Below are positions 18,143-27,520 of a stretch of 64,000 nucleotides of DNA, piece after piece. A program made the position numbers and the translations under genes. The notes below the pieces were generated by a model. The model made no database searches, was not told the DNA's origin, and saw nothing but the letters and a program-made list of their open reading frames with translations. This stretch comes from Deinococcus roseus (GTDB lineage: Bacteria; Deinococcota; Deinococci; Deinococcales; Deinococcaceae): NCBI RefSeq assembly GCF_014646895.1, contig NZ_BMOD01000024.1:1-64000 (forward strand), in the 5' to 3' direction. Position 1 is the first letter of the stretch, and every line of letters starts with the position of its first letter.

Positions 18143-20488
18143 TCAGGCGCTGCGCTCACAGGAACGCTTGAGCACCCCTGCAAAAGCATCCAGATCCTGG
18201 CGGGTGAATTTCACCGGGGCAGGGGCCTGACCGTAAGCCTGCCAGACCTGCAGTTCCTCAGGACTGTACCCCCCAATGTCTTTGAGCTGCTGCACGGCCC
18301 CCAGCACCTTGCTGCTGAGCACCATCAACTGGTCCAGATCGAAGTGGTGGTAAGCGTGGTGCTCCAGATAAACCCCAAAATGGTGTTGTGCCACGCCCCG
18401 AACCAGCACATGCACCTGGGCCGGGGTGAGGGGTTCTTCTTCTGGACAGGACAGGGCCTCCTCGATCTGCTGCACCTCCTGCAACACCTGCTGGAAATGG
18501 GGTTCAGGGACATCAGAGGGGTCTTTGTCTGCAGACGGATCCTGCAAAGGCACCAGAAACCTGCTGATGGGGGCCGCATCCTCGCGGGCCAGATGGTACA
18601 GGTGCAGGTGCTCTCTGGCACGGGTGATCGCCACGTACAGCACCCGCCTTTCCTCTTCCAGCAGGGCAGGGTCTTCCAGGCTGCGCAGGGTGGGAAGTGT
18701 GCCTTCATTGAGGCCCGGAATGAACACCACCGGCCATTCCAGCCCTTTGGCCCGGTAAGGGGTGGTGATCAACACCCGGTCATCGCTGATCTGCTCCAGG
18801 GTGCCCTCCCGGAAGGCCAGGAAATCCAGGTGTTGCAGGAAGTCCTCGGTGTTGCCCCGGCTTTCTGCGTAACGGATCAGGTTCCTGACCCCCAGCATGC
18901 GGGCCTCTGCCAGATCCGGGTCTGCTGTGGTGTTCTGCAGGTGCTGCTCGAAATTGGTCCAGTACAGCAGGTTGTCCAGCACCGTGTGGGCCGGGGTGTC
19001 GTAGGCCACCATGCGGGTCAGGCTGTCCAGCACAAAATGCAGGGCCTGCAAACCTGCCTGGAAGCGCTGGTGGTTGGGGTTTTCGCTGTCTGCCTGCACC
19101 TGGGGCAGCAAATCTTCTTCGTGCTGCAGCACCCGGATGAACAGCGAATGCACATACTGCCGGGTGATGAACCTGCGGGGCGCACCCACCACCGACAGAA
19201 ACTGGTCCCGCAAATCCCGGATCTGCACAGGATTCAATTTTGCTCCGGTCTGCAACTGGTGCAGGGCCTGGGCCACCCGCAAATAATTCAGCAGCACCAC
19301 CACCTCATCCCGGCGGTAAAAAGATTTGCCCCCCAGAATGCGGTAAGGGATCTGGCGCTGCATCAGTTCGGTTTCCAGAAAGGGGGTCAGGGCGTAGGTG
19401 CGCACCAGCACGGCGTGGTCTTTCAGACCAAACCCTGCTTTCTGGTTCTGTTCAATCTGGTCCGCAATGTGCCGGGCGGTTTCAAACTGGGACTCCACAG
19501 GGTGCACTGCGGTCAGGCCACCAAAACCCCGGGTGAGCCTGAGGGGTTTGGGTTCCCGCTGCTGGTTCTGCTCGATCACAAAGCGGGCCAGGGCCAGCTG
19601 GGAAGACCTTGACCGGAAGTTGTGGGTGATGAAGTATTTTCTGGCCCCATAACGCTGCTGGAAAGTGCGGATGAATTCCGGGCTGGAGCCACGCCAGCTG
19701 TAGATGGTCTGGTCGTCGTCTCCCAGGGCCATGATGTTCAGGTGGTTTTGCACCAGCAGATGCACAAATTCCGACTGGGCCAGGTTCAAATCCTGGTATT
19801 CATCAATCAGCACACAGTCATAGCGTCCAGAGACATCCTGCAACAGCACTGGGTGCTTGATGGACAGTTCCCAGGCCAGCAAAATCATGTCATCGAAGGT
19901 GATGAAGTTCTCCCGTTCCCGCAGGCGCTCAAAAGCCTGGTAGAGGGGCAGGTAATGGGGCAGGTGCTGGGGGGCTTCCGCCTGCTTGACCACATCCAGG
20001 GCTTCTTCTGGAAAGTCCCAGACCAGCAAATCTGCGTATTGCAGGCTGGCCTTGCAGGTGCCCACATAATTCATGAAGTCCTCTGCATCAAAAGGGTCCA
20101 GCAGCATCCCTTGCAAACGGGCTTCCCTGAGCACCTGGGCCAGCAGGCGGCCACGGGTGCCTTCGCTGTCCATTTCGGATTTGAAATTTTGCAGGATGCC
20201 CAGTTCCACCGCTTTTTTCAGCACCGCCAGACCCACCGCATGCAGGGTTTTCACCTGAACCCGCCCGGCTTCTGGAAACCCAGACAGTTTCTGCTGGATG
20301 TCCTTCACGCTTTCCCTGCTGAAACTGGTGGCCAGGATGCGCTCGGCACGGAACCGGCCTTCCCGCACCAGTCTTGCGATGCGCTGCACCAGACTGCTGG
20401 TTTTCCCTGCCCCTGCCACGGCGTAGACCAGGGCAGGTCCGGTGTTGTGCTGGATGATCTGGCGTTGTTCTGCAGTGGGCTGGTTCAT
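18143..20488 (-). CDS. UvrD/Rep-like superfamily I DNA helicase
   Basis: A 781-residue helicase. Motif I is AVAGAGKTSSL, Ia-type ATSFSRESVKDIQQKL, motif II is VLIDEYQDLN (DExQ), motif III is ALGDDDQTIYSWRG, motif IV-like HNFRSRSSQLALA, motif V ITTPYRAKGLEWPVVF and motif VI YVAITRAREHLHLY. These give 3'-5' translocase architecture of the UvrD/PcrA class, though longer and diverged in the 2B region. The C-terminus is a helical extension of unknown role. It is monocistronic, convergent with the kinase operon. Likely roles are repair or replication restart, possibly for this replicon. Confidence 0.9.
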   Translation of the reverse strand: MNQPTAEQRQIIQHNTGPALVYAVAGAGKTSSLVQRIARLVREGRFRAERILATSFSRESVKDIQQKLSGFPEAGRVQVKTLHAVGLAVLKKAVELGILQNFKSEMDSEGTRGRLLAQVLREARLQGMLLDPFDAEDFMNYVGTCKASLQYADLLVWDFPEEALDVVKQAEAPQHLPHYLPLYQAFERLRERENFITFDDMILLAWELSIKHPVLLQDVSGRYDCVLIDEYQDLNLAQSEFVHLLVQNHLNIMALGDDDQTIYSWRGSSPEFIRTFQQRYGARKYFITHNFRSRSSQLALARFVIEQNQQREPKPLRLTRGFGGLTAVHPVESQFETARHIADQIEQNQKAGFGLKDHAVLVRTYALTPFLETELMQRQIPYRILGGKSFYRRDEVVVLLNYLRVAQALHQLQTGAKLNPVQIRDLRDQFLSVVGAPRRFITRQYVHSLFIRVLQHEEDLLPQVQADSENPNHQRFQAGLQALHFVLDSLTRMVAYDTPAHTVLDNLLYWTNFEQHLQNTTADPDLAEARMLGVRNLIRYAESRGNTEDFLQHLDFLAFREGTLEQISDDRVLITTPYRAKGLEWPVVFIPGLNEGTLPTLRSLEDPALLEEERRVLYVAITRAREHLHLYHLAREDAAPISRFLVPLQDPSADKDPSDVPEPHFQQVLQEVQQIEEALSCPEEEPLTPAQVHVLVRGVAQHHFGVYLEHHAYHHFDLDQLMVLSSKVLGAVQQLKDIGGYSPEELQVWQAYGQAPAPVKFTRQDLDAFAGVLKRSCERSA

Positions 20489-20613
20489 GGGTCAGGTCAG
20501 GCTTTCGGGTTCATTTAAAACAAAAGATGGGTCATTCATATGTAAATAGCATAACAGATGGACCCGACAGAAACGTGAGGAAGCCTGGGGACATCCCCTC
20601 TGTTTTCTATTTC

Positions 20614-21717
20614 TCAGTCTTCTCTGTTGTGCTGCTGGCCCACAGCAAATTCCCGCAACCTGCGTTCCACCCTGGCCCCCAGGCAGGACAGAAGCTGTGA
20701 ACTGATGGTTTCGCCCCAGTCGCTGAGCACATCTGCAGTGAGCGTGGTGGGGTTCAGCACCTCCACCCAGTCTCCCACCTGCACGTTCAGGTCGGTGGCA
20801 TCAAAGAGGATCTGGTCCATCCCAAAAAGGCCCAGGGTCGGTCTGTGTTCCCCTTTTGCAAAGACCCTGGCCTTGCCTGCAGCACGGATGGGGTAGCCAT
20901 CTGCATAACCCACCTGCAGCACCGCCACACGGGTCGGGCGCTCGGCCCGCCAGAAGCCGCCATAAGAAACGGTTTCTCCAGGCTGAACGGTGTGCACAAA
21001 ACACACCCTGGCCTGCACGGTCATCACGGGTTTCAGGGGCAACACCCCCCGCAGGTGCGTGGCCCCCACATTGCCCAGCAGGGCCAGACCGGGGCGCACC
21101 ACATCAAAAGCAGCGTCCTCTCCCAGCGCCAGCAGTCCCTCTGAAGCCCCCATGTGCCGGATCAGGCCCTCAGGCAGCAGGGTGCAGACCCGGCGAAACA
21201 CTTCCAGCTCCCGTCTGGCCTGCACGAGGTCCGGCTGATCTGCAAAAGCAAAATGGGCATAGCAGCCTTCCAGCCTGAGGTTTCTGGCCTGCACCTCTGC
21301 GAGCAAGGCTGCAAGGTTCTCAGGACGCACCCCCAGACGGTTCAGTCCGGTGTTGATTTTCAGGTGCACCCCTGCCCCGGCAGGCAAATCCTGCAGCTCT
21401 TCCAGGCTGCTGACCGTGAAACGCACCCACACACGGTGCAATTCAGGCAGATCTCTGGGATCAGGAGGGGCAAGCAGCAGGATCGGTTTCTGACTTCCCG
21501 ACTGGCGGATCTGCTGGGCTTCCTGTCCGGTGGACACCGCAAAACCCCAGATTTCCGGCCTGGGGTCCAGCAATGGGGCCACCAGCGAAAGGCCATGCCC
21601 GTAAGCGTTGGCCTTGAGCACGGCCATCACGGGTTTCTGTCCAGCATGCCCATGAATCACCTGCAGGTTGTGCAGCAAAGCTTCTGGATCAATCCAGGCC
21701 ACAATGGAAGGTCTCAA
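20614..21717 (-). CDS. alr: Alanine racemase
   Basis: A 367-residue fold-III PLP enzyme that interconverts L- and D-alanine for peptidoglycan. The PLP lysine is in AVLKANAYGHG, and the second catalytic Tyr region is TVSYGGFWRAERPTRVAVLQVGYADGYPI. GMDQI and the C-terminal beta-barrel (VQVGDWVEVL) are present. Length is usual for the family. It follows the HAMP-membrane protein by three bases and ends the 12-gene minus-strand run, so its dosage may be tied to that operon. Whether a second alr exists elsewhere cannot be seen. Confidence 0.92.
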   Translation of the reverse strand: MRPSIVAWIDPEALLHNLQVIHGHAGQKPVMAVLKANAYGHGLSLVAPLLDPRPEIWGFAVSTGQEAQQIRQSGSQKPILLLAPPDPRDLPELHRVWVRFTVSSLEELQDLPAGAGVHLKINTGLNRLGVRPENLAALLAEVQARNLRLEGCYAHFAFADQPDLVQARRELEVFRRVCTLLPEGLIRHMGASEGLLALGEDAAFDVVRPGLALLGNVGATHLRGVLPLKPVMTVQARVCFVHTVQPGETVSYGGFWRAERPTRVAVLQVGYADGYPIRAAGKARVFAKGEHRPTLGLFGMDQILFDATDLNVQVGDWVEVLNPTTLTADVLSDWGETISSQLLSCLGARVERRLREFAVGQQHNRED

Positions 21718-21720
21718 GGT

Positions 21721-22893
21721 TCAGTCTCCCGTTTCGCCGGTTTTGGGAGGTTCGGTGCTCTGGGTTTGCTGGTTCTGGGTGCTCTGTGTGCTCTGACGGG
21801 AACGCAATTGCGATGCTTTGCTCTTGAGGTCCCGGAAGAAATCGGTGTCCACAATGTCACTGACCTGCTTCTGGCGTTTGGCCTCGTCGATTTCGATTTT
21901 GAGGTCCTCCACCTGTTTGCGCAGGTTCTGCTCTCTGGCAATCACTTCTAAAGCCATGGTTCCGAAAGTCTGGGCCAGTTCGGCAATTTCATCGTTGCCC
22001 GGGCGGTCCCGGAAGGTTTCTGCGGTTTCTCTGGACATTTTGCCCTGCCGCATCTGGCGTGCCCCTTCGGTCAGGCGAATCAGGGGTCTGGAAAAACTCT
22101 GGGCCAGGATGCCCGCATTGGCAGCCGTGAACAGGATGGTGGCCACCAGCGTTCCCACGATCTGGTAGAAAATGGAGGCATCTGATTTTTCATGGGCAAA
22201 ACGCTGCATCAGGAAGAACCCCATCAGCAGGGTGGGCAAAGCCGCAGAGACCAGGAGGGTGATCAGGAGGCGGCGCAGCAATCCCGAGTGCCAGTCTTCG
22301 GCTTTCAGGCTCAGGCGGTCCACATTGAACAGCACAATGGGCAGCAGCAAGAGGGTGCAGATCAGGTTGACCCGCATGGCAGGCAAGAAGGAGTTGTTCA
22401 GCGCGTCCATGAAGGTGGTGGGAATCACAAAACAACTCGATAAGGTGCTGCCTTCCCGGCAGATCCACATGGCATAAAAGGAAGCGAAGCCCATCCCCAC
22501 CACCAGACCCACAATCGCCACCAGCATGGCTGCCCCCTGGTCCTTGATGGTGCGGTAGCTGCGGGGCTTGAGGGCATAAATGCCGGGCACCAGACCCACC
22601 AGGCCCACCCCCAGGCTCCATTGCCAGTCGGAAATGCCGTTGCCGTACATGATGTAGTCGCTGATGGTGTTGCCGAGGGTGCCCCCCACCAGCCCCACCC
22701 AGGGTCCGAACAGAAACCCGAACACCATGGGAATCACCACACTGGGGCGCAAATCCAGGCCGCTGGTGTCGGTCAGTTTCATGAAGCTGGTCAGCCAGGT
22801 CACCAGCACATACAGCACCCCACACAGCACGGTGTACTGCAATTGATGGAGGGTGAATCCCCAGTGGGCCTGACGCTTGGGTTCATGGTTCAT
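21721..22893 (-). CDS. ECF-S-like membrane domain plus HAMP protein without output domain
   Basis: A 390-residue membrane protein. The N-terminal half (residues 15-190) has about five hydrophobic segments with a loop GFLFGPWVGLVGGTLGNTISDYIMYG that resembles substrate-binding S-components of ECF transporters. Two more helices at about 205-265 precede a HAMP-like segment (FSRPLIRLTEGARQMRQGKMSRETAE...NDEIAELAQTFGTMALEV), a coiled coil and a Gln/Ser/Thr-rich tail. No kinase, cyclase or phosphatase domain follows, so the signal must pass to another protein. It lies three bases before alr and 27 after the transporter-like gene. Confidence 0.75.
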   Translation of the reverse strand: MNHEPKRQAHWGFTLHQLQYTVLCGVLYVLVTWLTSFMKLTDTSGLDLRPSVVIPMVFGFLFGPWVGLVGGTLGNTISDYIMYGNGISDWQWSLGVGLVGLVPGIYALKPRSYRTIKDQGAAMLVAIVGLVVGMGFASFYAMWICREGSTLSSCFVIPTTFMDALNNSFLPAMRVNLICTLLLLPIVLFNVDRLSLKAEDWHSGLLRRLLITLLVSAALPTLLMGFFLMQRFAHEKSDASIFYQIVGTLVATILFTAANAGILAQSFSRPLIRLTEGARQMRQGKMSRETAETFRDRPGNDEIAELAQTFGTMALEVIAREQNLRKQVEDLKIEIDEAKRQKQVSDIVDTDFFRDLKSKASQLRSRQSTQSTQNQQTQSTEPPKTGETGD

Positions 22894-22920
22894 GGTGTGC
22901 CTCTCTGCAGGATGGGTGGT

Positions 22921-24249
22921 TTACAGTTTGAGGTCATCCAGAACCCCTCCCGTGCGCTTGCGGCGTTTCAGCCGCCAGTTGAGCATGCTCTTATCATAGG
23001 TCTGATTGAATTTCAGGATGGCCCACAGCGCCCCTCCTGCACAAAGCAAAGCCAGCAGCAGGTACAGGATGCTTGCAGTCTGGGCCGAGATCAGTCCCAG
23101 CTGGGAAAAAACCATCACCCCGGCCAGCAGCAGGCAGCTGACGATGGAACCTGCTGAATACAGGTAACCTTCCAGAAAAGCACTGATCCTGCCGCGTTTT
23201 TCGTCCGGGACCATCCCCAGGAAGGTGCGGCGGGTGGGTTCGTCGATGCCTTCCAGCATCAGGCGCACCAGTCCATTGCCCACCGAGGCCCCGATCAATC
23301 CCGGCCAGAACAGGCACAGCACCACCCCGAAGGCCATGCTGATGGGCATCACGTTGAACATCTTCTTGAAGCCCACCTTGTTGAGCAAGCGGGTGGTGAC
23401 CAGCACCTGCAAGAGCACCAGAAGCGCCGTTCTGATCGCCCGGAAAACACCATAAAAGACCTGCAGGTCTTCGCTCTGGTAGGTTTTGGAGGCCTGATGG
23501 ATCACGTGGAATTCCAGGGTGTTGAAGGCAAAACCCAGCAGCAGCATCGAGACCGCCAGGTGCATGAACACCGGAACCCCCTTCACAAAATCCAGCCCTT
23601 CCTTGAGGATCTCTGCAGGCTGATCGGTGTGGGTGTCCTGCTTGGTTTTCAAACCCAGGCGTTTCAGGCTGAGGGACAGGAAGAGACCTCCCAGCAGCAT
23701 CAACACGGCATTTCCGGCCAGCAGATCCACATTGCTTAAAAGGGCATTGTGGGTGAGGGCTGGAATCAAATTCCCCAGCAAACTCCCGCCCACCACCACC
23801 CCTGAAAGGATCGGGAAGATGCGCTTGGCCTCGGACAGCGAAAAGAGGTCGTTGGCCAGCGTCCAGATGATCATCGGAAAAATCAGGTACTGCTGGTCTC
23901 CAATGATGAGGAGCAAGGGATAGGTGATCCAGTCTGCCACCCCTGCAGCAAACAGGCCATACATGCCCAGGTACACCACGCTGGAGAGGCAGAAGAGTCC
24001 AATGGTGAGGTGTTCACGTTTGATGCGGTCTGCATACACCGAGTACCCCATGGAAAGCAGGAACATCAGCACGTTGTCCACGGCCCAGACCCACAGGATT
24101 TCGGGGGCACCCAGATAGGACACAATGCCACTGGTGCCAACCACATCGCTGGACTGGGCCACAAAGATGTTCACCAGCAGCAGCACGGCCAGCACCCCGA
24201 AACGCAGCAGTTCTGAACGGCGCACGGTGGGTTTGATGGATGCGCTCAT
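22921..24249 (-). CDS. MFS/ATP-ADP-translocase-like transporter
   Basis: A 442-residue protein with about 11-12 hydrophobic helices, resembling the NTT/TLC nucleotide transporter or MFS fold (LLRFGVLAVLLLVNIFVAQSSDVVGTSG at the N-terminus; GIDEPTRRTFLGMVPDEKRGRISAFLEGYLYSAGSIV in the C-terminal half). The C-terminus is basic (RLKRRKRTGG). I cannot identify the substrate. It overlaps the second MinD-like gene by four bases, so it is translationally coupled to that protein. Confidence 0.75.
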   Translation of the reverse strand: MSASIKPTVRRSELLRFGVLAVLLLVNIFVAQSSDVVGTSGIVSYLGAPEILWVWAVDNVLMFLLSMGYSVYADRIKREHLTIGLFCLSSVVYLGMYGLFAAGVADWITYPLLLIIGDQQYLIFPMIIWTLANDLFSLSEAKRIFPILSGVVVGGSLLGNLIPALTHNALLSNVDLLAGNAVLMLLGGLFLSLSLKRLGLKTKQDTHTDQPAEILKEGLDFVKGVPVFMHLAVSMLLLGFAFNTLEFHVIHQASKTYQSEDLQVFYGVFRAIRTALLVLLQVLVTTRLLNKVGFKKMFNVMPISMAFGVVLCLFWPGLIGASVGNGLVRLMLEGIDEPTRRTFLGMVPDEKRGRISAFLEGYLYSAGSIVSCLLLAGVMVFSQLGLISAQTASILYLLLALLCAGGALWAILKFNQTYDKSMLNWRLKRRKRTGGVLDDLKL

Positions 24250-24989
24250 CGTTTCAGTTCCATCAGGCGGCCACCCAGCTGTTCAATGACCTGTTCCCCT
24301 TCTGCAGAGGCACTGAACGGAGCAATGTGCGGCAAAGCCCAGGTTTCACGGCCAAAACTCTCTTTGAACTTGTGCTTCACGTCCTGCAAAGGATAATCGG
24401 TATGCACCATGTTCACGGTGAGCAGCACATGCTGGATGTCCAGACGGCTCGCCACATCCACAATCACCCCGATGCCTTCAAAGTCTTTTTTCTCGATGCG
24501 CATCACCACCAGCAGCACATCGGCCAGGGACATCAGGGGGAGGGTGGTTCCACTGATGCCCACCGGCATGTCAATCAGCACAAAATCCAGTTGCAAAACC
24601 TGAATCAGCTGGTGCAAATCGTCCATCAGGACCACCGAGTCGTACTCTTCACGCAGGGTACGGGACGCCACCGAGAGGTCATCGCTGGCGGGCAGCAAGT
24701 ACAGGGCTCCTGATGTTGCAGGCCCCACCCGGTCTGGCAGGTCATACACCGCCTGCTGCAGGTCACACAATCCCACCAGGTAATCGTTGAGCGTGAACCC
24801 CACCCGTGACTCTGGCAAACCCAGCAAAGTCAGCATCTGTGGAGCACTGATGTCGGCATCCACCACCAGCACCCTGGACTGCTGGCAGAGCTTGACGGCC
24901 AGTGCAGCCAGCAGGGTGGAGCGGCCCGTGTTGCGGTGAAAGGCGGCGAAGGTGATGACAGGGCAGCGGGGTGGATCGGTCTTGCTCAA
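24246..24989 (-). CDS. MinD/ParA-like protein with degenerate P-loop
   Basis: About 247 residues from TTG 24989, which follows the upstream stop by two bases with GAGGA correctly spaced; a longer frame from ATG 25067 would overlap the upstream gene by 76 bases. The fold is MinD-like: RVLVVDADISAPQM (switch I), FVLIDMPVG (Walker B) and VLLTVNMV. The P-loop reads FHRNTGRST, with both the signature Lys and the GK(S/T) Lys missing, so ATP hydrolysis is doubtful. It shares TLNDYLxGxCD and other motifs with the active-looking paralogue at 25514, so the two arose by duplication. It may act as a regulatory or dimer-poisoning partner. Confidence 0.82.
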   Translation of the reverse strand: MSKTDPPRCPVITFAAFHRNTGRSTLLAALAVKLCQQSRVLVVDADISAPQMLTLLGLPESRVGFTLNDYLVGLCDLQQAVYDLPDRVGPATSGALYLLPASDDLSVASRTLREEYDSVVLMDDLHQLIQVLQLDFVLIDMPVGISGTTLPLMSLADVLLVVMRIEKKDFEGIGVIVDVASRLDIQHVLLTVNMVHTDYPLQDVKHKFKESFGRETWALPHIAPFSASAEGEQVIEQLGGRLMELKR

Positions 24990-24991
24990 AA

Positions 24992-25378
24992 TCAGTCCTC
25001 GGGTTTCTGCTGGTGCTGGGATGGTGCGGGTTTCTGCTCGGGTTCTAAAGACTTCAGGCGGTTCCACAAATCTCCGCTCTGGCGGCCGGAGCGGGCATAA
25101 TGCACCCGGTATTCGGTTTCTCCTGAAGGGGTGTCCTGGCTGGTTTTCAGAAAACCATGTTCCAGCAAAGCGTCCACCACATGGGAGGTGCTGTCCAGGT
25201 CCAGTCCCAGAAACCCACTGAATTCCTGCAGGGTGACATGCCCTTCCCTCACCGTGGTGGTGAGGGCCGTGCGCAGCGGGTCTTGCAGCAGGGTCAAATC
25301 AGAACTGCGGATGCCGTCCTGAATGGGCCAGCCGTCAATTTCCTGCATGATCTTCTGGTATGCCTCAAGGTGGGTCAT
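24992..25378 (-). CDS. Small winged-helix-like protein between two MinD-like genes
   Basis: A 128-residue soluble protein, not assigned to a family with certainty. Residues 45-95 have a helix-turn-helix/wing pattern (HVTLQEFSGFLGLDLDSTSHVVDALLEHGFLKTS, then a beta hairpin TEYRVHYAR), like MarR- or ArsR-type wings. The tail is Pro/Gln/Lys-rich. It is encoded between the two MinD-like ATPases and may be a DNA-binding or protein-binding partner of them. The start ATG 25378 follows GAGGAAGGCCCC. Confidence 0.6.
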   Translation of the reverse strand: MTHLEAYQKIMQEIDGWPIQDGIRSSDLTLLQDPLRTALTTTVREGHVTLQEFSGFLGLDLDSTSHVVDALLEHGFLKTSQDTPSGETEYRVHYARSGRQSGDLWNRLKSLEPEQKPAPSQHQQKPED

Positions 25379-25513
25379 GGGGCCTTCCTCATGGGGTTAC
25401 AGCCTGATGGGCGCTTGCACAGCAAGAGGGGCCTGCTTGCTGCAGTGTGTTCTGGTCTGGATTGTCCTCCTGCTTCCACTTTAAAGGGTTTTCAGCACGA
25501 GCAGAGGAAGTCC

Positions 25514-26266
25514 TCAAAGCAAATGGTCGGCAATGCCAGTGTACAGCCGGGTGATTTCGTGGTTGGGAAAACGGGTCACGAACACCCCCCCACTGGCCAG
25601 AGCCATCATTTCGTCAGAGTGGGGGATCACACCGGCCACCTCGCAGTTGTAGGTGGCTTCCACACGGCGTTTGACATCTGCAAAGTTGTAGCTTTCGGGG
25701 GTTTTGTTGACCAGAAGCAGCATCTTGGGAATGTCCAGCTGTCTTGCCACCTCCACGGTCACAGAAGTGCCCTGGTAGTCCTGCTGGTCGGGGCGCATGA
25801 TCAGGACCAGCACATCCGACATGGCGATGGACAGCAACGTCTCCTCGCCCACACCGGGGTGGGTGTCAATCAGCAGCACATCGAGGTCCAGCATCTGGAT
25901 CAGGCGGTGAAAGCCGTCGTTGAGCAGGCCCATGTCGTAGCCTTCCCGCAGGATCCGTACGATGTCCCGGCTTCTCACGCTGGAGGGCACCAGAAAAACC
26001 TTGCCTTTGCCCGAAACCCCCATTTTGGCGCTGAGGTCGTGGGCGGCCGCTTCGATGTCACAGTTGCCCCACAGGTAATCGTTGAGGGTGTGGTGCATGT
26101 CTTCAGGTTCCAGCCCGAACAGCACGTGCACGCCGGGAGACTGGATGTCGGTGTCGATGATGCAGACCCGCTGCCCTCTGGCGGCCAGCAGGGTTCCGAG
26201 GTTGGCGGTGGTGTTGGATTTGCCAGTTCCCCCCCGGAAGGAATGAACAGAGATGATTTTGGACAT
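25514..26266 (-). CDS. MinD/ParA-family ATPase
   Basis: A 250-residue ATPase. The deviant Walker A is FRGGTGKSNTTANL (catalytic GKS intact, signature Lys replaced by Arg), followed by VCIIDTDIQSPGV and Walker B VLLIDTHPGVGEE. A C-terminal amphipathic MinD membrane helix is not clear; the protein ends TRLYTGIADHLL. It is encoded nine bases after the SpoIIE-type phosphatase, so it likely works with the partner-switch module, for example in positioning or switching it. A paralogue with broken P-loop lies two genes downstream. Confidence 0.88.
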   Translation of the reverse strand: MSKIISVHSFRGGTGKSNTTANLGTLLAARGQRVCIIDTDIQSPGVHVLFGLEPEDMHHTLNDYLWGNCDIEAAAHDLSAKMGVSGKGKVFLVPSSVRSRDIVRILREGYDMGLLNDGFHRLIQMLDLDVLLIDTHPGVGEETLLSIAMSDVLVLIMRPDQQDYQGTSVTVEVARQLDIPKMLLLVNKTPESYNFADVKRRVEATYNCEVAGVIPHSDEMMALASGGVFVTRFPNHEITRLYTGIADHLL

Positions 26267-26275
26267 GGATCTCCT

Positions 26276-27520
26276 TTACGGCTCGCGACGCACCACCAGC
26301 ATGGTGATGTCATCGAATTGGGGGGCGCTCTCAATGTGGTTGTCCAGCGCCGTCTGGTAACGCTCGATCAGGCTTTGCGCAGAGGTGATGGGTTCTTTCA
26401 ACAGTTCCAGCATGTTCTTGTTGCCAAAGAAGTGTCCGGTTTCGCTTTTGGCATCGGTGACCCCATCGGTGTAAGTGAAGAGGGTGTCTCCGGGATTCAG
26501 CATCTCCTGGGCGATCTTGAAGGTCGCTCCGGGAATCATGCCCACAGCAGGTCCGGTGGGTTTCAGCATCACCTGGGTGCCGTCTGCACGCACAATCACC
26601 GGGGGGTTGTGTCCGCCGTTGATGTAGATCAGTTGCCCGGTCAGCGGATCGAAAATCCCAAAGAACAGGGTCACAAAATACCCGGTTTCCAGGTGGTTTT
26701 CGGTCATGTAGTTGTTGGTTCCGGCCACTGCATTTAAGAGCGCACTGGTTCCAATTCTGGGCAAAGCCTGTCTGCCCTCTCCCTTGAGCCCGCCAAGCCA
26801 GACCTTGTCGTCTGCACCAGCACTGGGGTCAGAAGCCCAGGACAGCGAGATGTTCTGCTGTGCTCCGGCGCGAATCAGGGTGCGGAACAACGCCATGAAA
26901 ATGGCTGCGGGCACCCCCTTGTCGCACACGTCTGCCATCACCACACCAATGCGGCGACCGTGCAACAGCTCAAACCCGTCGTAGAAATCCCCAGCAACTT
27001 CACGGGCAGGCCTGAAGAAGGCAGAGAGTTCCCAGCCTGGACGCTCGGGCAGGGATTTGGGCAGGAAGCTCAGCTGGATGTCCCGGCCAATTTCCACATC
27101 CCTTTCAATCAGCTTGAGTTCCACATGGCGGCCAATGTCCAGCGCGTCCAGGTTCAGGCGCAGGTAATCCCGTTTGGTTTCAATCTGGGTCTGGATCAGG
27201 GGGTAGGTGAAGGGGGGCAGCATGTAGGCCCGCACGCCCCGGTCCAGAAAGGGCTTGAGGGAATCCTCGTCGTCGCCCCAGGCGATCATGGGGACCAGCA
27301 TGCTGTCGGGCAGATCCTCGAAACAGCTGTCTCCGAGTTCCACGGGCAGGATCACCGGGGTGGTGTTGTTGCTGGCCAGCAAGAGCAGCACCTCATGCAG
27401 GGTGTCGGCCACTTTCAGGTCGTAACCGGCATCCTTGAGCAGGGTGCGGATTCCGGGAGCTTTGGCATCCGGGCAATTCCAGAAAATCAGGCTGTTGTCT
27501 TTGAGGGATTCACTGAACAT
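26276..27520 (-). CDS. SpoIIE/PP2C-type phosphatase with pseudo-receiver domain (IcfG-like)
   Basis: A 414-residue protein. Residues 10-125 have a receiver-like fold (LIFWNCPDAKAPGIRTLLKDAGYDLKVADTLHEVLLLLAS...RGVRAYMLPPFTYPLIQTQI) but without the usual acidic pocket and phospho-Asp context. Residues 150-414 are a PP2C/SpoIIE domain with metal-binding VAGDFYDGF, VMADVCDKGVPAAIFMA and QFDDITMLVV. It should dephosphorylate STAS antagonists phosphorylated by the RsbW-like kinase encoded next to it; their genes overlap by 11 bases. Architecture and context resemble IcfG of Synechocystis. Confidence 0.88.
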   Translation of the reverse strand: MFSESLKDNSLIFWNCPDAKAPGIRTLLKDAGYDLKVADTLHEVLLLLASNNTTPVILPVELGDSCFEDLPDSMLVPMIAWGDDEDSLKPFLDRGVRAYMLPPFTYPLIQTQIETKRDYLRLNLDALDIGRHVELKLIERDVEIGRDIQLSFLPKSLPERPGWELSAFFRPAREVAGDFYDGFELLHGRRIGVVMADVCDKGVPAAIFMALFRTLIRAGAQQNISLSWASDPSAGADDKVWLGGLKGEGRQALPRIGTSALLNAVAGTNNYMTENHLETGYFVTLFFGIFDPLTGQLIYINGGHNPPVIVRADGTQVMLKPTGPAVGMIPGATFKIAQEMLNPGDTLFTYTDGVTDAKSETGHFFGNKNMLELLKEPITSAQSLIERYQTALDNHIESAPQFDDITMLVVRREP

